Translations under genes and position numbers: made by a program | NCBI GenBank assembly: GCA_038373865.1 | Contig: JAXGGA010002344.1 | Span: 1-64,000 of the forward strand | DNA from: Uloborus plumipes | Lineage: Eukaryota > Arthropoda > Arachnida > Araneae > Uloboridae | DNA: 64,000 nucleotides | Direction of reading: 5' to 3' | In this document: piece by piece, positions 22,981-34,200 of the stretch | Position numbering within the stretch: the stretch's first letter is position 1 | Layout of the letters: every line of letters begins with the position of its first letter | Notes under the pieces: model-generated | Database searches by the model: none | The model's input: only the letters and a program-made list of their open reading frames with translations | What the model was told of the DNA's origin: nothing

Positions 22981-24200
22981 TCAAATACAAATACAAAAGA
23001 TGACGACCAGTAACAGGCTCTAGACCCAACTAGGCTTGTCCTAGTCGAATATTACAATCCCCAATAAATATCCGAGGCCCTCTTAAAGCTATCAACTCTC
23101 TTACTCATAACAACCTCCTCCGGTAAGCTGTTCCAGGTACTCACAACCCTACTGACAGGGTGTAAAAAAATCAATGATTTTTTCAAAAAAATAAAAAAAA
23201 TCGGATTTTTTTGATTTAAATCAGATTTTTTTTGATTTAAATCGGATTTTTTTGATTTTTTTAAAAAAAAATTAGAAATTTCAGTTTTTAATTAATTTTT
23301 ATTTGTGAACAACTTACCTTTAAGTTTTTAAAAATACAAAAACACCTTTGAAGTAAAGCTTCACCAGTAAGAAACCCAGAAAAAAGTGTTAGGAGCCAAT
23401 CTGAAAATAATCCTGTCTACTAGCTAGGATAAAAATAAAATGGGGCAGGAAGCTCAACCCAATCCTCACTTCATTCAGCCCCCCCCCTCTTTATTTTGCT
23501 TTTGTTTCGTAAAGCTGGAATATATTCCATTTCAGCCACTAATAAAGACTGCCTCCCCCCCCCCAGTTGCTAATGCAAGGTCGCCAGTCGCTAATGCATC
23601 TTCTGTTTGGTTGTTTTTGTTTTTTCTTTTCACTGAAAGTATATCTAACACATTCTATCTGGTCCCTCCCCCCTCAATTCACTCTTTACAACTCCTGCCC
23701 TGCACCTGCATGTATTTTCTTTATTTCACATATTAGACAACAAATAGCACTATTTGTGCATACATATTATTTGGACTGCAACCTTCCAGCATCTGTGGAG
23801 GGGGGATGAGTAGGATTACTTTTCCATTTATTAGATGGAAATCAAAGCTCTAAAAGAAAATGGTAAAAATAATGAAATTGGGATTGTCCAAGAGAATTTT
23901 TTAAGGATTAAAATAAAAAGTGATTTAAATCAATGATTTTTTTAAAAAAATCAATTGATTTAAATCGCGATTTAAATCACTGATTTAAATCAATTGATTT
24001 AAATCATTGACACCCTGCCTACTGAAATAGTAATTTTTGCTCACCTCTAGGTTTGCCTGAGACTTAAATAGCTTAAAAACAGTGTCCCCTTGTCCTGCTT
24101 TCCAAACAAAAATTTAGCCCATCAACATCATTCATTTTGATAAATTTAAACAACTGGATCATGTCCCCTCTGAATCTCCTTTGCTCAAGACTGTACATCT
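22981..24200 (-). pseudogene. CR1-like LINE 3' end, split by a hAT element
   Basis: On the minus strand, 24200-24026 reads YSLEQRRFRGDMIQLFKF, then a TRGH segment. After skipping the hAT element and one copy of its target duplication, the frame continues from 23155 with RVVSTWNSLPEEVV, then a SFKRALDIYW segment and a stop. These are the conserved last blocks of CR1/jockey-type non-LTR retrotransposon proteins, just after the reverse transcriptase. The element ends near 22981 in TTTGTA-type units, like the short tandem repeats that end CR1 elements. Only the 3' end is present, as expected from 5' truncation on insertion, and the body carries small frame disruptions. Confidence 0.75.
23156..24017. 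mobile_element. non-autonomous hAT element inserted in a LINE
   Basis: Left end CAGGGTGTAAAAAAATCAAT; right end in reverse CAGGGTGTCAATGATTTAAA. Perfect 8-bp target duplication CCTACTGA at 23148-23155 and 24018-24025. The ends are built of repeated GATTTAAATC-type units, which can fold. The central part has C-tracts and no transposase. Removing the element plus one duplication restores the LINE reading frame. Confidence 0.92.
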
Positions 24201-27200
24201 TAAGCAAAGTATTATTTTCCCATTAGTATTTCCTATTAGTATTTTCCCTTTATTTATTTCAAAGAAGTTTAAAAACGAAAGTTATCTTTTGGAACGTATA
24301 ACTTTCTATTCATCTGTTAGGATTTTACATGAAAATGATTTAAATACTCAACTGTTTAACTGATAGAATAATCAAAGCGACATTGAATGTGCTTATCGAT
24401 TTCCTTTTGAAACGAAACCTTCATTTTTAAAATTTACTTATTTCATGTTTTCTGGACTTTAATGCTGTATCCCCTCCCCCTCTGTATACCTCAAGTTATA
24501 GCGTAGATTATCGTACAATTAAAAAAAAACCCTGAAAATTGTTGCTTTTAGAACGGAAAAGGAGGCAACGGAGCAATTAACTTTACGTTATTCTGTCTTC
24601 TAACTAACTGAAATGGCATTGATGCTATTTCATTCACTTGCTTAACCCTGTGAAATTTGCATGCTTAACGGAACAGAAAACTGCGCCCGGGGTACCTGTA
24701 TGACGCGATCTATTAATTTTTGCTCAATGTATGTTATACATAAGTATTTTGACAGCAGTTCAATGTCATTTGTAAAATAAATATTTTTGTATATAAATAA
24801 CTATTTAAGATACTTTCAATTGACTACTACAACTAGTTTCTAAGAAAAATTTACTATATTTCCAAAAGAGGAATGAAATAAGGAAAAACTACTGAAAAGA
24901 CACTTAATACACACCCATATTCAATTTCATATGCATTCAACACAGAGATAATTAGAGTGCGAGTGGAGATGGTTCATATTGAACAGGAGATATGTTGGTT
25001 TTTCAGCTTTAACTCCCCTTTCTTTTTGGCCTACAGTTACAGATTGCTATTCAGAAAAAAAGACTAGTTTCTCAATTGATGAAAAATATGTGCTTCTGGC
25101 AGGTGTTCTTTTAAGAAAATATCATTGAGCTATAACCCACTAATAGGAAATATGACTTCCCTTTCTTCAACTTTGAAGCTTGTCGTCTGAATTTTCAGTG
25201 GTTATGGCAAAACATCGTGCATAATGAAAGTTCTTGTTCAATTTGAAAAGACCGCTTCTCTTGACATCCCTGTCTCAGCAGATTAAGGTCTAAAAAAAAA
25301 AAAAAAAAAAAAAAATGCATGGCAAACAGCTTGCTTTACGGAAAAACAACTGAGTTTCAATGGAAAAAGAGCAATATTTTTTCCATTATCGCTAGAACAA
25401 AAAACGGACTGCTGAGTTCCCTCTCTTCTTAGTATTAGAGCTCAATGAACAATATTTAGAATTTAAGTTACTGAAGTTCTGTTTCAAATCAGTTGTTTTT
25501 GGCATTCGAAAACAAAGAGTTTGAGTGATTGGGTGATTCAGGAGCTGTTTGAGTTCTCCTGGGTTAATGTTTCTAGTGTAAATTTAATTGGTTTGAAAGA
25601 TAAAGAGAAAATGAAGTGATATTGAAAATGTTACTGAAAATAGAAAGAATAATAATAATTAAAAAAAAAAATAACGTATTACTATGCATTAGCCGATCGG
25701 CCGAAAATAAGTGAGGTTGACGAGCTTGTGGGGAAGTTCAAATTCTCTACCATACCAGATAATCCAGAGTTCATTTTGCAATTTATAAAAAGTTAATCTA
25801 GTGCAGTTTCAAAGCAAACTATGAGAGGGAGAATATGTATTAAAGAACCTAATAGTAAGTAAACAGAGAAAGGAAGCTTACTAGATCTGGCATTCAATGA
25901 TCTAGGTTGTGTTCTGCAATGTTACTGCAGGTAAAACTTATCTCCGATAAAGTTCCGAATGAATCAATTGTGAAATCTTTTGTGCAGGGTGATCTTTTAA
26001 GTGAAATAAGTAGCCATAGTATTTAAGACTGAAAAATATTTTTGTATAGTGAAGAAACAAAATAACAAACGAGATAATATTAACGAATGTTTGCTGTTAC
26101 CCTATTACCCTGCATTAGCTGGCATACGGTGAAATTTGAGGTTCATCTGGTTTTCAATAACCCTGGTCTGGTCGTTTCCAGCATGCCGGACAAAACAAGA
26201 TTTTAAAAATATCTTTAAATCTAACAATGTAAACAACCAATAAGTAATTCTATAACAAATACGTTTGTGAAAAGATGAATGAAAACAAATCAAACATTTC
26301 TAGAGCTTACAATAGACCATTTTGAAAATTCATTAAGAGTTTAATATAGCTAGTTAATGCATAAAAATAAATTTACCTCTCAAAAAGAAATAAATTATAA
26401 AGCAAACTATAAATGCTCACAATTATTATGAATTCTTATGAATCAATCAATAATAGACTCATGTTACTTTTATTTTGCTTGTAGTTTAAATATGTTGATT
26501 CTACTTGACTGTACATATTTTAGTCAAAAAAAAAAAAATCCAATTCTATTTCCCCACTTTCTACATCAGTCAAACCTGACTCATTTTTAGTACAACCATA
26601 ATCAGTATTCTAATTGTTATTTGTCGAAAGTTACTCTAATGGAGTACATAGACTATGGCTTAGTGTTATAAGTAGGAATTTAAATTTAGGAGTCATCATG
26701 ACGCCTAATATCAGCTCTTAGGCATCAAAATGAATAACCTTGGTGCCATTTTCAATGAATCAAATATATTTGTATATTCAAATATTTATGATATAAAAAT
26801 TCTTCACATTGCCGATAGCACAGTTAAAGAAGATTTATAAAAAATATAAAAGAATGTTTTTAAAGGCAAAGTTAAATGTATTTTAAAATTACATCTACAA
26901 ATTTATCCTTCAGACCAATCATGAATCGTAATCACCATAGGATGGGAGAGATTTACAATAAGACTCAAAACTTGAGGCGTCAAATTTGGCGCCTTAGGAT
27001 AGAAAATCTGGGTGTAAATTAAAAATTTTAGGTTGCAAAATGAAACTAACAACCGCTTATTTCTAACACTGCCATGGCTACTTCTTTCACTTGAAATATT
27101 GCTCTGCACAAAAGATTTCACAATTGATTTATTTGGAACTTTTCTCTTTGAGTTCTTAGCTGTTGTATAGTAGAACATGGTGCAAATCAATGAGTGCCGA

Positions 27201-28102
27201 ACTATGTCCAATTCTCTTTCTCCGTTTATTATCATATTTTTGGGAAGAAACGCTGTACCCACTATATGTGCCACATCCTACATTAAACAACTGAAAAGCA
27301 CAATAAGTAGAAAAGAAAGCTAGATTTAAACGAAAAAAAAGAAATATTTTTAATTAATGTAACTCTATATAATTTACAGCCGTATTTTCAGACATAAGAT
27401 CCTTCATGAAACGTGTGCTATCGCCGACTCACCACCCACCCCTCTCCTGCTTTATTTATCGCCTGAGGTCGAAGGTTTCCTAAGATGAAAGGAAAGGAAG
27501 TGGTGCCATCGATTGGTTTGGTAGCATTTTCAACTTTTCTTTTTTCAACTTGGAATTTTCTTTCTAAGTTAGAAAAAAAAAAAAAATCATTGTATCCGCC
27601 ACACTCGTTATATTCCGCACTGACATTTTTGAAACTTTTTATTTCTTGTATGTGCCGCTGCAATTATTCCCGAAAATACAGTGATTATTCGAATCTTTAA
27701 TCTGTATTTTTTTCTTTTTCATAGTTAGCTTTCAAACTGGAACTAAGTTGAGCTATTTACTTTTTATAAATTGCAAAGTAAGCCCTGAAATATCCCGCAA
27801 GCCAGAAAAATCAAAATGCCTAACATGCTAACTTTTTCCCAGCAAGCTGGCTAATACAGCGTAATACGGTAATGACATCATTCGTTGATTGATTTAGAAG
27901 CATTCGTAGTAATGTGACTTGTTTACAATTTGCTTTATAAATTGTTCCTTTTGGAGAGGTAAATTTATTTTTATGTATTAGCCATATTGAATGCATAATG
28001 AATTTGAAAAGGTTTTGATGTTAGGACTAGAAATGTTTTTTTTTTTTTCAATTCAGCTCTTTTATATTGTTTTTCTTTTATTAACAAATTATATTTTTTC
28101 AG
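24201..28102. other. intergenic region upstream of the transporter gene
   Basis: No transposable element or gene is recognised. An A homopolymer of about 24 lies at 25291-25314 and may be a retroposed tail. Short frames (26105-26293, 26903-27274, 27418-27700) lack domains. The promoter and any 5' untranslated exon of the transporter should lie here, but I see no decisive motif. Confidence 0.4.
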
Positions 28103-28128
28103 ATTGAAGAAATTTACCAGTTTCTATA

Positions 28129-28200
28129 ATGATTAAGGTTTCGGACAGATGTTTATTATATTACAGGACGGCTATATTATATGTATCTTTTCTTTCACTG
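28129..28200 (+). CDS. transporter coding exon 1
   Basis: ATG at 28129; codes for 24 residues beginning MIKVSDRCLL and ending in the first half of TM1 (YVSFLSL). Donor GTAAGA at 28201, phase 0. It was missed by simple frame scanning because of its length; it is supported by continuity with exon 2 (SFLSL-GLCTAIPGP). Confidence 0.75.
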
Positions 28201-31200
28201 GTAAGATTTTTAAAATGTGTTTTCTCTTTGATTATACAGTAGATGCCGGTTAATTGAATCAATCGCTTTAATGAATCAAGAAGTCGAGTTCATATTCTTG
28301 ATGCGTGTAATATGAGGCGTATTTTTAAAGTAAGTACCGTTTTGGTGTAACCAAAAAACAGGCAAAAATATCTTCAACATTTTATTTTTATATGAAAGCC
28401 CGCACCTTATATATAAACTACCTTTCTTCATAATTGCCACCAATATTAAGGCACCTATCATATCATACAATCAGCTTTTAAACTCTCTTCAAAAAAATCT
28501 GCCGCCTGCTTTGTCAGTCACAGCATCACCGTCCATTTGACATCCTTTTCACTGTTGTGGGGCTGGCTTCCAAAGTGCTGTGTCAGATGCAAAAACAGGT
28601 TGTAGTGACTTGACGCTAGATCTGTATTTATAGATCTGGACTGCTTCCGCAACAAATCTGTCACCCACTCCGTTCCTCATCATGCACATCAGAATATACA
28701 TCTTTGAACTCTCGGACTCACTTTTTAACCTTTCCATCGCTCATAATGGTTTCACCATAGACTGAAGAAATCCCGCGATGAATATCCATAGCTTTCTTTT
28801 GCAGTTAAAAGAAACATCACCGCGCGTACCTCACATTCTGCGGCACTCTTAATCAGCGTAGTTATTTTGAAGCTGATTGTACAATGTGTTAAAAGTGCCT
28901 TAATATTGGTGTCAATGTGGAAAAGTAATTTAAGGTATGGGCTTTCTTGTGAAAATACAATTGTTAAGATATCTCTGCCTGTTTTTTATCTATACCAAAA
29001 CGGTACTTACTTCAAAAGTATGCCTCATATTATCCAGTAGCTGTAGTTTTTCAAGTGATGAATGAAACTAAGTTTCAACAATTCGTTGAATATTTTTCTT
29101 TTATGCAAGCTCTCTTATTTGACATCATTTCAATTTGTGAGTTTTTAAAATAATTTAATTATAGAGACACATTTGGTTTGAGGCATTTGCAGCCAAAACC
29201 CTTTAGATATCAGTCCAAGGTACTTTTTTTTTCCATTAATTTTAGAAACATTTTTTATTCAAACGGAAAAAAAAATTGCCCTCTAAGTAAAGTTATATTT
29301 TAATTTATTATGAACTAGCTGACCCGGCGAAATCTGTTCCGCCTTAAAGGCAATAAATAAGAAAATGTTTGAATTTATTAAGTTTTTTATTATTAGAAAA
29401 TACAAAAAAAAATAAGTACCTACATTAATCATTCATTATTGTTTCTGTATTTTAGTACATAGGTTGCTCTTCACTAAAGTACCTTGTGATGTACAACATT
29501 TTTGTTTTATTATCAGGCGCAAAAAGAAACAACGCAGATGGTCTTCCGACCCGTAAACATGCCACATATAATTGACCATGGGAAAAACAATGATGTTCTA
29601 GATTCAAACCACAAACTTTTAAGGATTGGCCTTGTGATTTGTTAAAGGTCATGACAAATGCAAGACGGATCGGAAATTGAAGTCTTTTAAATTCAAACGG
29701 CATATCGGTTGGGATCATCGGGATCCTAGGAATGAGTAATCGTTCCTGACAGCTTATCACATATAAATTTCAAAGGAAGTAACGCGTTTGTTTATAATTT
29801 ATTTCACGAAAATGTCAGATAACACTCAACGCACCGCTAACTTACAACCTGTTTACTGCGTTCCGGAACCTGTCAGAACGTGTGCTTTATGTCGCTCAGC
29901 CATGGAGGTGTCAAAAAAGGCTTAGTAAAAAGGCTTAGTCAATAAGACAGTTTTTCTATTTATGTAACTGACACACATAAATTATAGCCTATGTCCGTCT
30001 CCTGGATCTAAGCTACCTACCCACCAAATTTTAGCCATATCGGTACAGCCATTCTTGAGTTATAAGTAGTGTAACTAACACGACTTTCTTTTATATATAT
30101 AGATATACAAACACAATAAAAATTGTCTACCATGAACATGAAATAAAAGAAAGGTGGACTCAACAGACCAAAGCAGTGCAACCAGGGGTTTATTGTACTA
30201 GTTATAAAACAAAAATCTCTAAACAGACCAGGAGCTGAAGCAAAATTCAGCCAACACCTTATTGCTATGCCATAATCTCCCGAGGTTTGAACAAATGACA
30301 ATGAAGGTGTTTGAACCTATACTGCCATGATATGCACAAAAGTCGTATCTGCACTTTTTTTCAAGATTGCCTTTTTGTAGCGAGTTGATCCTTTGTAACG
30401 AATCTGAATCAAATATGTGGAAGCGTGAAACTTTAAAATGCTGTTTCTCATTTTAAGCTCATCTGCAACAATGACTTTTGTGCAAAGTACAGTAGTATAA
30501 GCAGAACACACTTCACAATCACACAGATGTGAGTAACAGTTTCCTCATGAAAGGGCCTCTTCAGCCCTGGATGTTGGATCATTAATGACACCCATTATCA
30601 GCGGTAAATCTAGAGAAAAATGAGATCCATTAACGGACCCTTCACAAAAATCGGAAAATAGTTAATAAACTTTTCACAAACATTCGAGATTCAAAAATGG
30701 ACAAGAATACTTGCCCCTGTAATTATTCTTAACATGTTTACAAAGCAGTTTTCACAAAATTCCAAAAACATGACCCTGGTAAAACAATACTATATTGACC
30801 CCTGACTATAGTAAGGCACTGCTTTTAGGTGCAATGAGCAGTAGGGTGGATCGAAAAACTTTTTTTCGAAATTTCAAATCGACCGAGGGGTGGAAAAAGT
30901 TGTCCACTAAGAATGAACAATTACCTGTAAAATTTGAAGTTGATCAGATAAAATCTTCATGCTCCGCAAGGAGGTCAAAATTCGAAAATTGAGCCCAAAA
31001 ATGCATTTTTTCATCTTTACAAAAACATTAGATTTTAATAGTTTTTCAAATGGCTAGAGGGCCGATAAGTATCCAATGGGATGAACTACTATGATTTAAA
31101 ATTACATCACAGTCCGATAAAATCTTCATGCTTCACATGGTGGTCGAAATTAGAATATTTAACCCCAAAATAGCACTTTTTCAACATGAATGAAAAAAAT

Positions 31201-34200
31201 TCTGTTCCCCTACTTCTGTATCCTTCAAATAACGGGTCACTAGTTTTGAATAAAAGGTTTTGACTGCAAGGGGCAACTTTTCTACCCGTAGTCGTTTTAA
31301 AATAATTTTTTCATTCATGATGAAAAAGCGCTATATTAGGGTTAAACAGGGGTGCCCACAGGGGGGAGGGGAGGATTATGGCGCAAGTTGCGCCATCAAA
31401 ATTTGGGGGGGGGGGATTTTTTAAAACTAATTTATTTACTTTACTTATTTATTTAAATTATTTACTGATTTTTTTAAATAAAAATTATTCATTAATTAAT
31501 ATTTTTAATTTAAATTAGTTCTTTCATTTCTTTATTATTATTATTCATTTATTTATTTTGTGTCTGTGAGTGTGCTTGGAATGTCTGGAAGAGAGGCGAT
31601 TCTGTTCTACGCATAATTAATACTTTTAGAAAATTAACAATAAATAAAAAATAATAATAAATAAATAATATTTAAAAAATAAATAAAAAAAGAATAAATA
31701 AATAATATTTAAAAAAATAAATAAATATTAAAAAATAATAATATTTAAAAAAATAAGAGATAATAAAAAAGAGAGGTAAAAATAAAAATAAAAAGCATAA
31801 GAGGGTTGTGAAAAAATTTGGGGGGATGGGCACCCTTGGGGTTAAATATGCAAATTTCAACCACCATGAGAAGCATGAAGATTTTATAGGACTGTGATGT
31901 AATTTTACATCATAGTATTTCATCCCATTAGGTAACTCTTTGGCCCCCTAGGGATTTGAAAAATTACAAAAAAACTAATGTTTTCGTAAAGATGAAAAAT
32001 GGGTCATTCCATGTCAAGTGTACGAGTCGTCCCCACTCGACCCCCTCCGATTTTGATGAAATTTCTTTTGGATGTACATGTAAGACTTGCATGAAACCAT
32101 ACCAAATTATAGCTCCATAAGCCTTTTGGTTCAGCCAGTAAAAATTATTTTATAAAGGCCTCTTTTTCGTGTCTTGAAAAAAATTACAAAATCGTCAAGT
32201 TTGTGCTTTTATTGCTCGCGACCTAAAACAATTATCAGGCTCAAATTTGGTGATTCTGATCACTGTTTAGAGTAGAATAGCCTATTTGTGTAATAAAAGC
32301 TTTATGCACTGTAGATTTTTTGCAATTTGCTGCCAAAGTTGGTAAAAAATCGTATTTTGGCAAATTTTGACCATACGTTATCAGCTTGTATCTGCTGAGA
32401 GAATGACTTTCTGAAGCTAATTCTTTCCTCGTTTGTAGCCTAATAGTTCTTCCAAAAGGTGTGCAAGTGGCATCTTGATAGCTTAAATAATTGCTGAATT
32501 ATGCGAGTTGAAATTCCAGTCAAATTTCTTTTTTCTCAATTTTGTCTCAATTTCAAAGGGCAATATCTCAAAAGGGTCATCTTGAATTTCAATTTTCTTT
32601 ACGTCATGGGAAAGAACAGACTTTTCTTAACTAAAATACGTTATTTTTATTTTTGAGACAAACCAGTTTCAAGGGGATATTGCAGATCAAAAATGTGTAC
32701 GTCATTCAATGTGAAATCAAAGAAAAAAATACATAGACCTCAAAAGTTGATGTCAATTTGTTCTATTAAAATTTACAGGAGCTACTGTACTTATGTTCTG
32801 ATGAAAAAATCCTTTTTAAGATATTTTTGAACTTTAGTTTTTGAGTGCGCATCTGTAAAAACTCAAGAAATGGCAAAAAATAAAGTTCTGTTTTTAACAA
32901 AAATAATTATCTTCTTATTGCTACTATATGAGCTTTATTCTTTTCCTATGTGTTATTTTTAAGCTCTTGAAACAGAATTTCGGATGATATATCACTTGGC
33001 AAGGTTGTAGGTCATTAATGTTTCAAGGGCATAAAAAGCATTTTCCCATTTTTCATCATTTTTGTTTATGGACAAATTGCAATCCTCGGCAGTATAAAGA
33101 ATGGATTTTCAATTACTACTTATCATATTTTCATTTACCATTGTTATCATTTACATGGCGAAAATAATTGCAATATTTAATTTTATCGAAAACTTTCGTT
33201 ATCGCTTATTTGAATAATGGCTTTACAGTAACATTATACATATTTTTTATCACGTACACACCATATTAACTGTTTTATTTATTATTTATTTCATTTATTA
33301 ATTATTTTTATTTTTTTGAAAAATGAAACAATGCTTTTTATGAATTTAAAATATTAATGAAACCTTGCAAACTGACATATCATCCGAAATTCTGTTTCAA
33401 GGTCTTAAAAATAATACATAATAAAAGACTCAAGCTCTTATAGCAGCGATAAGAAGATAATTCTTTTTGTCAAAAACGAAACTTTATTTTTTGCCATTTT
33501 TTGAGATTTTACGGATGCACACACAAAAACTTAAGTTCAAAAATATCTAAAAAAAAAAAGGTTTTTTCATCAGAACATAACTACAATAGCTCCTGTGAAT
33601 TTTAATAGAACAAATTGACATCAACTTTTGAGGTCTTTGTCTTTTTTTCTTTGATTTCATGTTGAATGATGCTGACATTTTTGATCTGCAATATCCCCTT
33701 GAAACTGGTTTGTCTCAAAAATAAAACCAACGTTTTTTAGTTAAGAAAAGTGTGTTCTTTCCAGTGACGGAAAGAAAATTGAAATTCAAGATGACCCTTT
33801 TGAGATATTGCCCTTTGAAATTGAGACAAAATTGAGAAAAAAGAAATTTGACTGGAATTTCAACTGGCATAATTCAGCAATTATTTGAGCTATCGAGACG
33901 TCACTTGCATACCTTTCGGACGAACTATCAGGCTACAAACGAGGAAAGAATTAGCTTCAGAAAGTCATTCTCTCGGCAGATACAAGCTGATAACGTATGG
34001 TCAAAATTTGCCAAAATACGATTTTTTACCAACTTTGGCAGCAAATTGCAAAAAATCTACAGTGCATGGAGCTTTTTTTGCACAAGTAGGCTTTTCTATC
34101 CTAAACAGTGATCAGAATCACCAAATTTGAGCATGATAATCGTCTTAGGTCGTGAGCAATAAAAGCACAAACTTGACGATTTGGTCATTTTTTTCAAGAC

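Noticed and set aside
31672..31923. Phe/Tyr-rich 83-codon minus-strand frame as a membrane protein
   Set aside because: It lies mostly in the AAAT/TTTA interior of a hAT MITE; the hydrophobicity is a composition effect.
33848..34130. Overlapping 81- and 87-codon frames
   Set aside because: They lie within one arm of the 2.4-kb fold-back element and have no domain.
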